A stretch of 64,000 nucleotides of DNA from assembly GCA_046327915.1 (NCBI GenBank), contig JAXLXO010000018.1:1-64000 (forward strand), given 5' to 3'. Shown in pieces: positions 11,147 to 22,015 of the stretch. Position numbers and translations under genes: made by a program. A model generated the notes under the pieces. It searched no databases and was not told where the DNA came from. It saw only the letters and a program-made list of their open reading frames with translations. Source of the stretch: VGTK01 sp046327915. GTDB taxonomy: Bacteria; Desulfobacterota; Binatia; UBA12015. How positions within the stretch are numbered: position 1 is the stretch's first letter; each line of letters starts with the position of its first letter.

Positions 11147-12012
11147 GAAGCGCCCCCGCGCCGCGTCGCCTGCTTGAGACGCGCGCTCAGGTCGCGGACC
11201 GACTCGACCGCCGCGTCGTCGCTGTCCGCGTCCTCGACCAGTTTCGACAGCGCGCTGCCGACGATCACCGCGTCCGAGATCGCGGCCACGCTCGCCGCCT
11301 GCTCGGGGGTCGAGATGCCGAAGCCGACGCCGACCGGCAGCTCGGTCTCGTCGCGGATCTCGCGCACGAGCTTCGCGATGCGCTCCGGCGCGGCAACCTT
11401 CGTTCCCGTCACGCCGAGCACCGACACGAAGTAGACGAAGCCGCTCGCGGACTTGAGCACGCGGCGGATGCGCGCCGGCGTGCTGGTCGGCGCCAGCAGG
11501 AAGATCATGTCGAGGCCGGCCGCGCGCAGCGGCAGGCGCAGCTCGTCGGCCTCCTCGGGCGGCGTGTCGACGCACAGCAGCGCGTCGACGCCGGCCGCGG
11601 CCGCGGCCTCCGCGAGCTGCTGCGGCCCGAAGCGGACGAACGGATTCGCGTAGCCGAACAGCACGACGGGAACGTCCGACCGCTTGCGGAAGTCGGCGAC
11701 CAGATCGAGGACGCCGCGCAGCGTGGTGCCGGCCCGCAACGCGCGCTCCGCGGCGCGCTGGTGGATCGGGCCGTCCGCCATCGGGTCGGAGAACGGCACG
11801 CCGAGCTCGATCACGTCGGAGCCGGCCTCGACCAGCGCGTCGAGGAGACGCGCCGTGCAGTCGAGGCCGCGGTCGCCCGCCATCAGGAACGGCACGAACG
11901 CCGCCTCGTCGCGCGCACGCAGCGCCGCGAAGCGGCCCGCGAGACGTCCCGAGCTGCGCTTGACGCCCTTCGCGGGACGCGGCCCACCCTGCGTTGCCGG
12001 TGCCGTGCTCAC
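11143..12012 (-). CDS. trpA: Tryptophan synthase alpha chain
   Basis: TrpA cleaves indole-3-glycerol phosphate to indole, which is channelled to TrpB. The 289-residue TIM barrel has the catalytic pair E69 and D80 in DVIELGVPFSDPMADGP, the phosphate-binding GVGFGIS and the IVGSAL strand. The start GTG 12012 overlaps the trpB stop as GTGA and gives about 20 extra N-terminal residues (Pro/Lys/Arg-rich) compared with E. coli TrpA; no ATG lies between them and the conserved AFVPF strand. The GTGA overlap with accD follows at the other end. TrpA and TrpB are expected to form the usual alpha2-beta2 complex. Confidence 0.97.
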
Positions 12013-13235
12013 GAGTGCGCTCCGTTGCCGTGCTTCGCCGCGCGAAGCTCGACGCCGCGTGCCGACGCCACCGTTTCCATGTCCTTGTCGCCACGCCCCG
12101 ACAGCGACACGACGATGGTCTCGTCCCGCGACATCGTCGGCGCGAGACGGATCGCGTGCGCCACCGCGTGCGCGGTCTCGAGCGCGGGGATGATGCCTTC
12201 CGTGCGCGCGAGACGCTCGAGCGCGTCGAGCGCCTCGTCGTCGGTCGCGGTCACGTACGACGCGCGTCCCTGGTCCTTGAGGAAGCTGTGCTCCGGACCG
12301 ACGCCGGGATAGTCGAGGCCCGCCGAGATCGAGTGCGCCTCGCGCACCTGCCCGAGCTCGTCCTGCAGCAGATACGACTTGGCGCCGTGCAGGATGCCGC
12401 TCTGTCCCGCGCTGAGCGTCGCCGCGTGACGTCCGGTGTCGACGCCGTGGCCCGCCGCCTCGACCCCGACCATGCGCACGTCCTCGTCGGCGAGGAACGG
12501 GTGGAAGAGTCCGATCGCGTTCGAGCCGCCGCCGACGCAGGCGATCAGTACGTCGGGCAGGCGTCCCGTGGACTGCACGATCTGCTTGCGCGCCTCGCGC
12601 CCGATCACGCTCTGCAGGTCGCGCACCAGCATCGGGTACGGATGCGGGCCGGCCGCGGAGCCGATCATGTAGTAGGTATCCTCGACGGTCGCGATCCAGT
12701 CGCGCAGCGCCTCGTTCATCGCGTCCTTGAGCGTGCGGCTGCCGCTCTCGACGACGCGGACCTTCGCGCCGAGGAGCTTCATGCGGAAGACGTTCAGCGC
12801 CTGGCGCCGCACGTCCTCCGCGCCCATGAAGACCTCGCACTCGAGGCCGAAGCGCGCCGCCGCCGTCGCCGACGCGACGCCGTGCTGTCCCGCACCGGTC
12901 TCGGCAATGATGCGCCGCTTGCCCATGTGCACCGCGAGCAGCACCTGGCCCATGGTGTTGTTGATCTTGTGCGCGCCGGTGTGACAGAGGTCCTCGCGCT
13001 TCAGGAAGATGCGCGCGCCGCCGAGCTCGTCGGAGAGACGTGCCGCGAGCGTGAGCGGCGTCGGGCGTCCGACGTACTCCGACAGCAGCGCGTCGAGCTC
13101 GCTGCGGAACTTGCGCTCGCGCTTGATGCGCCGCCACGCTTCCTCGAGCTCGAGCAGGGCGGGCATCAGCGTCTCGCTGACGTACCGTCCGCCGTACGGT
13201 CCGAAGTGTCCGATCTGATCAGGCTGCTTTTGCAT
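12009..13235 (-). CDS. trpB: Tryptophan synthase beta chain
   Basis: TrpB condenses indole with L-serine using pyridoxal phosphate, the last step of tryptophan synthesis. The 408-residue protein shows the PLP lysine K90 in HTGAHKINNT, the phosphate-binding GGGSNAIG loop, the E-containing AETGAGQHG block and the YPGVGPEH segment of TrpB1-type enzymes. Start ATG 13235 is inside the end of trpF (17-base overlap), and a GFGPYGGRYV-like N-terminus follows at once, so the start is well supported; the longer frame upstream runs inside trpF. It belongs to the contiguous trpEGDCFBA set. Confidence 0.98.
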   Translation of the reverse strand: MQKQPDQIGHFGPYGGRYVSETLMPALLELEEAWRRIKRERKFRSELDALLSEYVGRPTPLTLAARLSDELGGARIFLKREDLCHTGAHKINNTMGQVLLAVHMGKRRIIAETGAGQHGVASATAAARFGLECEVFMGAEDVRRQALNVFRMKLLGAKVRVVESGSRTLKDAMNEALRDWIATVEDTYYMIGSAAGPHPYPMLVRDLQSVIGREARKQIVQSTGRLPDVLIACVGGGSNAIGLFHPFLADEDVRMVGVEAAGHGVDTGRHAATLSAGQSGILHGAKSYLLQDELGQVREAHSISAGLDYPGVGPEHSFLKDQGRASYVTATDDEALDALERLARTEGIIPALETAHAVAHAIRLAPTMSRDETIVVSLSGRGDKDMETVASARGVELRAAKHGNGAHS

Positions 13236-13860
13236 GTGCGACCAACGCGGCCATTCTGGCCGGATCCTTGATTCCCGGTGCGCTCTCGACGCCGCTCGCG
13301 ACGTCGACGGCGAAGGGCCGCAGCGCGCGGACCGCCGCGGCGACGTTTTCGGGCGTGAGCCCGCCCGCGACGACCAGACGCTCGCGCGGCACCTCGCGCG
13401 CCCACTCCCAGTCGAACGTCGCGCCGGCTCCGCCGTACGCGGCTCCGGCGTCACCCTCGCAGAGGTAGTACTCGGCGCGCACGTGCGCGAGCGCGCGCCC
13501 CGCATCGCCGGCCGCGCACAGCTTCAGCGTGCGGATCACCGGCACCGCGAAGCCCTGCGTCATCTCCGGCGGCTCGTCGCCGTGCAGCTGGATCGCGTCG
13601 AGCGGCAGCGCCTTCTGCACGCGCTCGATCTCGTCGCGCGACGCGTTCACGAACACGCCGACCTTCCACACGCTCACCGGCAGTGCCGCGACGATCTCTC
13701 GCGCGCGCTCCAGGGAGATGTAACGCTTGCTGCGCGGATAGAAGTTGAGGCCGATCATGTCCGCGCCGGCCGCGACCGCGGCGCGCGCGTCCTCGGCGCT
13801 GGTGACGCCGCAGATCTTGACGCGCACCGGCGCGCCCTTCCCTTCCGCGGCGGTGGTCAC
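13219..13860 (-). CDS. trpF: Phosphoribosylanthranilate isomerase
   Basis: TrpF carries out the Amadori rearrangement of N-(5-phosphoribosyl)anthranilate to CdRP. The 213-residue TIM barrel begins with the signature VKICGVTSAEDA, whose catalytic general base is C17; the catalytic aspartate is expected in the FAVDVASGVE or preceding strand, and QLHGDEPP and DVASGVESAPGIKD are phosphate-loop elements. The gene starts at GTG 13860, overlapping the trpC stop as GTGA; an upstream open extension lies within trpC and is rejected. It is separate from trpC, unlike the fused trpCF of enterobacteria. Confidence 0.97.
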   Translation of the reverse strand: MTTAAEGKGAPVRVKICGVTSAEDARAAVAAGADMIGLNFYPRSKRYISLERAREIVAALPVSVWKVGVFVNASRDEIERVQKALPLDAIQLHGDEPPEMTQGFAVPVIRTLKLCAAGDAGRALAHVRAEYYLCEGDAGAAYGGAGATFDWEWAREVPRERLVVAGGLTPENVAAAVRALRPFAVDVASGVESAPGIKDPARMAALVAHAKAA

Positions 13861-14666
13861 CGCGCGCCGGCTCCCGCGATCATCGCGGCCAGCGCATCGC
13901 CCGGCACCGGCGCCTTCATGAACGCCTCGCCGACGAGGAACGCGTGGATGTCCGAGCGCTCGAGCCGCGCGAGGTCCGCGCCGTCGCGCAGCCCGCTCTC
14001 CGCGACCAGCAGGGTGCCCTTCGGAACGCGCCGCGCGATGCGCTCGCTCACCGCGAGGTCGGTCACGAAGGTGCGCAGGTTGCGGTTGTTGACGCCGACG
14101 ATCCGGGCACCGATGCCGAGCGCCACGTCGAGCTCGGCCTCGTCGTGGATCTCGGTGAGCACGTCGAGCCCGCGCTCGAGCGCCGCGCGGTGCAGCTCGT
14201 CGAGACGCGCGGCCGGCAATGCCGCGACGATCAGCAGGACCGCGTCCGCGCCCGCCGCGCGCGCCTCGTCGAGCTGGTACTCGTCGACGACGAAGTCCTT
14301 GCGCAGGACGGGAATCGGAACGCTCGCGCGCACCGCGCGCAGGTCGTCGAGGCTGCCGCCGAAGAAGCGCTCGTTGGTGAGCACGGAGATCGCGGCCGCG
14401 CCCGCGGCGGCGTAGCCGCGCGCGATCGTGACCGGATCGTACGGCTCGCGCAGCACGCCCTTCGACGGCGAGCGGCGCTTGCACTCCGCGATCACCGCGG
14501 GGCGCCGGCTCTCGAGCGCGTGGCGCAGGCTGCGACGCTGGAGCGCGTACGCGGGGTCGCGGCGCAGGTCTTCCACGGGGCGCGACGCGCGCGCGGCGGC
14601 GACGACGTCCTCCCCGTCGAGGAGGATCTGCGTGAGAATGTCGGGCGTCTGCTCGGCGGAGGACAT
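13857..14666 (-). CDS. trpC: Indole-3-glycerol phosphate synthase
   Basis: TrpC closes the indole ring by decarboxylating CdRP to indole-3-glycerol phosphate. The 269-residue barrel has catalytic E61 and K63 in IAECKRRSPSKG, the second lysine K123 in VLRKDFVVDEYQ, and the substrate loops GVNNRNLRTF and VAESGL. Length and motifs are normal. Start ATG 14666 lies 48 bases after the trpD stop, the largest gap inside this 18-gene run. Its stop is shared with the trpF start by a GTGA overlap, so the two consecutive activities are probably made in equal amounts. Confidence 0.97.
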   Translation of the reverse strand: MSSAEQTPDILTQILLDGEDVVAAARASRPVEDLRRDPAYALQRRSLRHALESRRPAVIAECKRRSPSKGVLREPYDPVTIARGYAAAGAAAISVLTNERFFGGSLDDLRAVRASVPIPVLRKDFVVDEYQLDEARAAGADAVLLIVAALPAARLDELHRAALERGLDVLTEIHDEAELDVALGIGARIVGVNNRNLRTFVTDLAVSERIARRVPKGTLLVAESGLRDGADLARLERSDIHAFLVGEAFMKAPVPGDALAAMIAGAGAR

Positions 14667-14714
14667 GGCGCGGGTCTCGAAGCGGGAGTCACCCTAGCAC
14701 GCATCGCGCATCGG

Positions 14715-15796
14715 TCACCCGGCGGATCCGGCCGGAGTGCCGGATGCGGCGGGCGCCGCCTCCACGGCCGTGGTGAACGCAGCGAGCCGTGCGAGTACGT
14801 CGCGCGCCGCTCCGCTGGCGATCGCGGCGCGCGCGCGTGCCGTGCCGTCCGCGAGCGAGGACGCGAGCCCGGCGACGTGCAGGGCGGCAGCGGCGTTCGC
14901 GAGCACGACGTCCGCGTGCGGCCCGGGGCGGCCCTCGAGCACCGCGAGGACGGCCGCGGCCGACTCGTCGGCAGTCGACGCCCGCAGAACGTCGGACGAG
15001 ACCTGCGGCAGACCGAAGTCCGCCGCGGTGATGACGCGCTCGGTGATCGACGTCCCCTTCACCTCCATCGCGTCGGTCGGAGCGCCCAGCGAGATCTCGT
15101 CGAGGCCGTCGCGGCTGTGGACGACCAGCGCGTGCTCGCAGCCGAGGGTGGCGAGGGCCCCGGCCACCAGCCGCAGCGCGTCCTGCGACGGGACGCCGAC
15201 CACCTGTCGGCGGACACCCGCCGGGTTGGTGAGCGGCCCGAGCAGGTTGAAGACGGTGCGGAAGCCGAGCTCGCGCCGGACCGGTCCCGCGTGGCGCGTC
15301 GCCGGGTGCATCTTCGGCGCGAACAGGAACGCCATGCCGACCGCGTCGAGGCAGCGGCCGGCGTCGCCCGCGTCGAGCTCGATGCGGACGCCGAGCTTCT
15401 CGAGTGCGTCCGCGCCGCCGAACTTTCCCGACGCGCCGCGGTTGCCGTGCTTCGCGACCGCCGCGCCCGCCCCCGCCGCGACCAGCGCCGCCGCGGTCGA
15501 GATGCTGAACGTGCTCCAGCCGTCGCCGCCGGTGCCGCAGTTGTCGATCAGCGGAGTCCGCGACGTCGTGACGCGTGCGGCGTGGGCGCGCATCGCGCTC
15601 GCGGCCGCGACCACGACGTCGACGGTCTCGCCGCGCGTGCGCAGCGCCGCGAGGAACGCGCCGATCAGCGCCGGCGTCGCGGCGCCGCTCATGATCTCCT
15701 CGAACGCGGCCGCCGCCGAGTCGCGCTCGATCGCGACTCCGTCGCACAGACGGATCAGCGCCGCGCGCAGCGCGTCCGCGCCGGCCATGTCTCCGC

Positions 15797-15800
<4 letters not shown>
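14715..15800 (-). CDS. trpD: Anthranilate phosphoribosyltransferase
   Basis: TrpD attaches phosphoribose from PRPP to anthranilate. With the GTG start at 15800 (GTGA overlap with trpG) the product is 361 residues; an ATG four codons on (15788) is an equally possible start. Motifs are the PRPP-binding DNCGTGGDG at 86-94, KHGNRGASGKFGGADALEKLG from 117, and the anthranilate-site FLFAPKMHPA. It is a stand-alone enzyme, not fused to the TrpG glutaminase. The N-terminal helical domain and the C-terminal Ala-rich tail are of ordinary length for the family. Confidence 0.96.
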
Positions 15801-16381
<581 letters not shown>

Positions 16382-16390
16382 GACATGCTC

Positions 16391-17866
16391 TCAGTCCAGC
16401 GTCTCCGCCAGCTCGACCGCGGCCAGGATCGCGCGCGACTTGCGGACGCACTCCTCGTGCTCCGACTGCGGATCGGAGTCGGCGACGACGCCGGCGCCCG
16501 CCTGCACGTACACCTTCCCGTCGGAGAGCACGGCGGTGCGGATCGTGATCGCGGTGTCCATCGCGCCGGAGAAGCCGAAGTAGCCGAAGGCGCCGCCGTA
16601 GACGCCGCGGCGCGACGGCTCGAGCTCGTCGATGATCTGCATCGCGCGCACCTTCGGCGCGCCGGACAGCGTGCCGGCGGGAAACGCCGCCCGCAGCGCG
16701 TCGATCGCATCGAACTCGGGAGCGACGCGGCCCTCGACGTTCGAGACCAGGTGCATCACGTGCGAGTAGCGCTCCACGACGAACTGCTCGGTGACCTCCA
16801 CCGTTCCCGGCAGCGCGACGCGCCCGACGTCGTTGCGTCCGAGGTCGAGCAGCATCACGTGCTCGGCGCGCTCCTTGGGATCGGCGAGCATCTTGAGCGC
16901 GAGCTTCTCGTCCTCCTCGGGGGACGCGGCGCGAGGGTGCGTGCCGGCGATCGGACGCACCGTCATCACGCCGTCCTCGAGGCGCACCAGGACTTCCGGC
17001 GACGCGCCGACGACCGCCATGTCGCCCAGCGTCAAGTAGTACAGGTACGGCGACGGATTGATCGAGCGCAGGCAGCGGTAGACGTCGAACGGCGCCGCGG
17101 TGGTGGCGCGCGAGAAGCGCTGCGCGAGCACGACCTGGATGATGTCGCCCGCTGTGATGTACTCCTTGGCGCGCACGACGGCGGCGCGGAACTGCTCCGG
17201 CGTCATCGTCGACTCGACCGGCACCTGCGGCGCCGGCGTGAAGCGTGCGTGCAGCGGAGGAGTCGGCTCGTCGAGACGCCGCGCCAGCTCCTCCACGCGC
17301 GCGACCGCCGCGTCGTAGGCGGCTTCGCGCCCCTGCGCGAGGTCGGCGTGGGTCAGCAGCAGGAGCTTCTGCTCCTTGCTGTCGAAGATCACCAGGGTCT
17401 CGGCGAGCAGCAGCTGCAGGTCGGGGAAGCCGAGGTCGTCGGGCGGCGGCGACTCGAGGCGCTCGATCCAGCGCACGGCGTCGTACGACACGTAGCCCAC
17501 GAGACCGCCGGTGAAGCGCGGCAGTCCCGGGACGGCGGGGATGCGGTAGCCTTGAAGGATGTCTCGCAGCTGCAGCAGCGGATCGACGTCGGAGAGCTCG
17601 CGCGGCGCGCCCTCGCGCGGCGTGATGCGCAGCGTGCGGCCCCGCGCCTCGACGCGCGCAACCGGATCGGTGACGATGAAGCTGTAGCGCGCCCAGCGCT
17701 CTCCGCCGACTGCGCTCTCGAGGAGAGCGCTCGGTCCGCCGCGCTGCAGCTTCAGGAACGCGCTGACCGGGGTGTCGCGATCCGAGAGCAGCTCGCCCCA
17801 AACCGGAACGTGCGTCGCGCCCTCGGCGAGGCGCTCGAACTGCGCCTTGCTCGGCAGGATGCGCAC
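16391..17866 (-). CDS. trpE: Anthranilate synthase component I
   Basis: TrpE makes anthranilate from chorismate using ammonia from TrpG, the committed step. The 491-residue protein has the feedback-site signature LLES at 48-51 followed ten residues later by S62, so tryptophan inhibition is expected. Catalytic-domain motifs visible are GDIIQVVLAQRF, the RPIAGTHPRA loop, LDLGRNDVGRV, and the C-terminal GAPKVRAMQIIDELEP with GVYGGAFGYFGF. It begins only four bases after the SPOR gene stop, leaving no space for a trp leader peptide or attenuator. First gene of the complete trpEGDCFBA series. Confidence 0.97.
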   Translation of the reverse strand: MRILPSKAQFERLAEGATHVPVWGELLSDRDTPVSAFLKLQRGGPSALLESAVGGERWARYSFIVTDPVARVEARGRTLRITPREGAPRELSDVDPLLQLRDILQGYRIPAVPGLPRFTGGLVGYVSYDAVRWIERLESPPPDDLGFPDLQLLLAETLVIFDSKEQKLLLLTHADLAQGREAAYDAAVARVEELARRLDEPTPPLHARFTPAPQVPVESTMTPEQFRAAVVRAKEYITAGDIIQVVLAQRFSRATTAAPFDVYRCLRSINPSPYLYYLTLGDMAVVGASPEVLVRLEDGVMTVRPIAGTHPRAASPEEDEKLALKMLADPKERAEHVMLLDLGRNDVGRVALPGTVEVTEQFVVERYSHVMHLVSNVEGRVAPEFDAIDALRAAFPAGTLSGAPKVRAMQIIDELEPSRRGVYGGAFGYFGFSGAMDTAITIRTAVLSDGKVYVQAGAGVVADSDPQSEHEECVRKSRAILAAVELAETLD

Positions 17867-17870
17867 GGCG

Positions 17871-18599
17871 TCACTCGTTGACGAGGAACGCGCGCGAGTA
17901 GCGCTCCTCGTTCTTGAGGCGCATCACGACGGCGGTCGCGGCCTCCATCGTCGGGAACCGTCCGACGCGCACGCGGTACCACGTCTCGTCCGCGAGGCGG
18001 ACCTTGACGATGAACGACTGGTAGCCGAGTTCCGAGAGGCGGCTGACGAGACGGTCCGCTGTCGCCTGGTCCTTGGTGGCGTTGACCTGCACGCTCCACC
18101 CCTTGCCGTTCGCGGCCGCGGGAGCGGCCGTCGCGCGCGGCTCGGCCTTCGCGACCACCGGCGTGGGTGCGGCTGTCGGTGCGGCGGCGCGTGCTGCCGT
18201 CGGCAGTGGTGCCGCGCGCGGCGGGGTCACTGCCGGGATCGGCGCCACAGCGGCGACGACTGCGGTCGGAGCGGGAGCGACGGCAACGGGTGCCGCCGGC
18301 GCGGGCTCCGTCGCGCTGCGCACGGCGAGGTTGACGCTCGCGGTCGCGGCGGGCGGCGCTGCGGCGGCGACGGGCTCTCCGACCGCGGCGGGGGACGCAG
18401 GTTCCACGGGGCTGTCGCCGGCGCTCACCGGCAGCCGCACGACGCGCTCCTCGCGCGCGAGACGACTCTCCTGCAGGCCCTTCCCGACGTAGATGCCGAG
18501 GAAGAAGATCACCACCGAGCCGGCGGTGAAGACGAAGAACATGCCGAGGATGCCGAGCCAGCCGAACTCGAAGCGGCCACCGCCTGCCTCCCGGGCCAT
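17871..18599 (-). CDS. SPOR-domain envelope protein (DedD/FtsN-like)
   Basis: The 242-residue protein has a short cytoplasmic N-terminus, one membrane segment at about residues 14-38, a long Ala/Pro/Val-rich periplasmic linker (about 55-165) and a C-terminal SPOR domain (about 167-240, beginning GWSVQVNATKDQATADRLV). SPOR domains bind denuded glycan strands at the division septum, so a role in cell division or envelope constriction is likely. It lies two bases after argS and four before trpE. DedD in enterobacteria also sits near accD-folC, but here the trp genes lie between them. The low-complexity linker means sequence similarity outside the SPOR domain is uninformative. Confidence 0.88.
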   Translation of the reverse strand: MAREAGGGRFEFGWLGILGMFFVFTAGSVVIFFLGIYVGKGLQESRLAREERVVRLPVSAGDSPVEPASPAAVGEPVAAAAPPAATASVNLAVRSATEPAPAAPVAVAPAPTAVVAAVAPIPAVTPPRAAPLPTAARAAAPTAAPTPVVAKAEPRATAAPAAANGKGWSVQVNATKDQATADRLVSRLSELGYQSFIVKVRLADETWYRVRVGRFPTMEAATAVVMRLKNEERYSRAFLVNE

Positions 18600-18601
18600 C
18601 G

Positions 18602-20260
18602 CTACATCCTCTCCGGGGCCGCAACGCCGAGCAGCGCGAGGCCCGACACCAGAACGCGCCGCACCGCTTCGAGCAGGGCGAGACGTGCGGCGACGCGCGT
18701 GGGCGACTCGTCGCCGAGCACGCGGTGATGGTTGTAGAAGCGGTGCAGCGCGGCGGCGAGCTCCTGCAGGTAGAACACCACGCGGTGCGGCTCGAGCTCG
18801 CGCGCGGCGATGTCGACGACCTCGCCGTACGACACCAGCTGCTGCACGAGCTCGAACTCCTCGGCGAGCTCGAGCGCTGCGAGATCGTCCGCGGTGACCG
18901 CGCCCGGGAGCGGGATGCCCTGCGTGCCCGCCTGCGCGTACAGGCTCATGATGCGCGCGTGCGCGTACTGGACGTAGTAGACCGGGTTGTCGGTCGAGCG
19001 CTTCTTCGCGAGCTCGAGGTCGAACTCGAGATGGCTGTCCGACTTGCGGCTCAGGAAGAAGAAGCGCGCGGCGTCGCTGCCGACCTCGTCGAGCAGCTCG
19101 TCGAGGGTAACGTACTCGGCGCGCCGCGTGGACATCTTCACCTGCTCGCCGTGCCGCGTGAGCGTGACGAACTGGTAGATCACCGGACGGATGCTCGCCG
19201 TGTCGAAGCCGAGTCCGCGCAGCGCGGCCGCGACCTCCTGGTGCTCCGCGATGTGGTCGGCGCCGAGCACGTCGACGATGAGGTCGAACTTCCGGCCGAG
19301 CTTGTTCTGGTGGTACGCGATGTCGGGCAGGCGGTAGGCCGGCTCGCCGCTGCTCTTGACCAGCACGCGGTCCTTGTCGAGACCGACCTGCTCGCCGCGC
19401 AGCCAGAACGCGCCGTCCTTCTTCTCGCTCAGGCCCTTCGCGTCGAGGTCGCGCAGCACGGCCTCGATCGCGCCGCTCTCGTAGAGCGAGTCCTCGTTGA
19501 AGTAGACGTCGAAGGTGATCGAGAGGCGGTCCTGCGTGGCGCGGATGTCGGCGAAGATCGCCGTCTCGGCGGCGGCGCGGAAGGTCTTCTCGTCGTCGTC
19601 GGGGATCGCGTCGCCGCGGCTGTCGACGAGGCTCTTCGCGACGTCGCGGATGTAGTCGCCCTGATAGCCGTCTTCCGGAAAGTCCACCGGGCGGCCGACG
19701 AGCTCCTGGTAGCGCGCGCGCACCGACGCGCCGAGGACCTTCATCTGGCGGCCGGCGTTGTTGAAGTAGTACTCGCGCTCGACGTCGTACGAGACCGCTT
19801 CGAGCAGGCGCGCCAGCGTGTCGCCGAGGACCGCGTTGCGTCCGTGGCCGACGGTCAGCGGGCCGGTCGGATTCGCGCTGACGAACTCGACCTGCGCGCG
19901 CTTGCCCTGCCCCGCCGGCTCGATGCCGAGCGTCGTGTCGGCGAGCAGTCCCGCGAGCGCCTCGTGCCAGAAGCGTGGCGCGAGCCTGAAATTGATGAAG
20001 CCCGGGCCCGCGATCTCGGTGCCCGCAACGAGCCCGTGCGGGTCGTCGATGTGGCGCAGGATCGTCTCCGCGATCGCGCGCGGCGGCTTGCGCTCGGCGC
20101 GCGCGATGCCGAGCGCCATGGTCGCGGCGAGATCGCCGTGCGTGCGATCCTTCGGAACCTCGACCGAGCCGGGAGGCACCACCGTCGTATGCAGCTCGCC
20201 CGCAGCGGTCGCGCGCTCGAGCGCGTGCGCGAGGAGAGCTTCGATGCGCTTCTTCATCAC
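18602..20260 (-). CDS. argS: Arginyl-tRNA synthetase
   Basis: ArgS charges tRNA-Arg with arginine. The 552-residue class I synthetase has the Arg-specific N-terminal domain, the HIGH-type signature as TVGH (136-139, within FVSANPTGPLTVGHGRNA), a KMSKS-type loop reduced to KMSTR, and the C-terminal DALR anticodon-binding domain (KKRSTDNPVYYVQYAHAR onward). This is the usual bacterial form and length. It is the first gene of the tightly packed run reaching to position 357; 127 bases separate it from rplQ, so its promoter probably lies there or transcription continues from the ribosomal block. Two adjacent ATG codons open the gene. Confidence 0.97.
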   Translation of the reverse strand: MMKKRIEALLAHALERATAAGELHTTVVPPGSVEVPKDRTHGDLAATMALGIARAERKPPRAIAETILRHIDDPHGLVAGTEIAGPGFINFRLAPRFWHEALAGLLADTTLGIEPAGQGKRAQVEFVSANPTGPLTVGHGRNAVLGDTLARLLEAVSYDVEREYYFNNAGRQMKVLGASVRARYQELVGRPVDFPEDGYQGDYIRDVAKSLVDSRGDAIPDDDEKTFRAAAETAIFADIRATQDRLSITFDVYFNEDSLYESGAIEAVLRDLDAKGLSEKKDGAFWLRGEQVGLDKDRVLVKSSGEPAYRLPDIAYHQNKLGRKFDLIVDVLGADHIAEHQEVAAALRGLGFDTASIRPVIYQFVTLTRHGEQVKMSTRRAEYVTLDELLDEVGSDAARFFFLSRKSDSHLEFDLELAKKRSTDNPVYYVQYAHARIMSLYAQAGTQGIPLPGAVTADDLAALELAEEFELVQQLVSYGEVVDIAARELEPHRVVFYLQELAAALHRFYNHHRVLGDESPTRVAARLALLEAVRRVLVSGLALLGVAAPERM

Positions 20261-20352
20261 CCGCCCTCGCGAGGGTCGCTCTTCACGGCGAAGTCAAGCG
20301 CGCGCGGACACACACGGTGTCGCTAGCGAGTTCGCGGGAGAGCGTCAAATCC

Positions 20353-20379
20353 GAGCGCTCCGACGGACGTGGAGCGCTC
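20353..20379 (-). terminator. Hairpin after rplQ, probable terminator of the ribosomal block
   Basis: A perfect nine-base-pair stem (20353-20361 with 20371-20379, GAGCGCTCC type) with a nine-base loop begins eight bases after the rplQ stop. On the minus strand it is followed by GGATTTGACG, which has only three consecutive T, so it would be a weak intrinsic terminator or an mRNA 3' end. It is the only strong structure in the 127 bases between rplQ and argS. Confidence 0.5.
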
Positions 20380-20387
20380 TCTCGTGA

Positions 20388-20837
20388 TCAGCCGGCGGCC
20401 GCGCGTGCGCCCTTCTGGGTCGCGCCCTCGGCCTTCGCGCGCTTCTGGCCCCTGCGCTTCTTCGCCGGCTCGACGCTCTCCGAGGTGCCGGTGAGCTCGA
20501 TCAGCGACATCGACGCCGCGTCACCGGCGCGAACGCCGAGCTTCACGATGCGGGTGTAGCCGCCCGGACGGTCCTTGAAGCGCTCGGCGATGTCCGAGAA
20601 CAGACGCTGCACCGCCTTCTGGTCGCGGACGAACGCCACCGCGCGACGGCGCGCCGCGAGCGTGCCGGTCTTGCCGAGCGTGACCATGCGGTCCGCGAAG
20701 CGCCGGATCTCCTTGGCCTTCTCGTCCGTGGTCTTGATGCGGTCGTGGCTCAGCAGCTCCGCAACCAGGTTGCGGTAGAGCGAGTTGCGATGCGCCGACG
20801 ATCGACCGAGCTTCCGTCCTGCCTTCAGGTGTCGCAT
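20388..20837 (-). CDS. rplQ: 50S ribosomal protein bL17
   Basis: The 149-residue protein begins MRHLKAGRKLGRSSAHRNSLYRNL and contains DRIKTTDEKAKEIRRFADRMVTLGK, the standard L17 core that packs near the polypeptide exit tunnel. The last 30 or so residues form a Lys/Ala-rich tail (EPAKKRRGQKRAKAEGATQKG) beyond the E. coli length, as in many high-GC bacteria. It is the last gene of the alpha operon, 79 bases after rpoA, and is followed by a hairpin. GGAAG lies upstream of the ATG as a ribosome site. Confidence 0.97.
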   Translation of the reverse strand: MRHLKAGRKLGRSSAHRNSLYRNLVAELLSHDRIKTTDEKAKEIRRFADRMVTLGKTGTLAARRRAVAFVRDQKAVQRLFSDIAERFKDRPGGYTRIVKLGVRAGDAASMSLIELTGTSESVEPAKKRRGQKRAKAEGATQKGARAAAG

Positions 20838-20916
20838 GGTATCCGTTCACTTCCGGCGCGAGCAGCGGCGATCGCCGCCACCCGCGCTCTGAGTCTCGCT
20901 TCCGCCGAAGGCGGGT

Positions 20917-21951
<1,035 letters not shown>

Positions 21952-22015
21952 GCTATCACTCCCTCGATGGTCTCGACTCTCGACGGTCGCTGCCGATCAT
22001 TCGCCGACTCGAACG

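Noticed and set aside
16382..17870. Search for a trp leader peptide or attenuator near trpE
   Set aside because: The gaps before trpE (4 bases) and trpG (9 bases) leave no room, and no Trp-codon-rich small frame was found.
20320..20348. Possible argS promoter TTGACG-17-TAGCGA
   Set aside because: The -35 is five of six but the -10 matches only two of six positions, so I did not list it as a feature.
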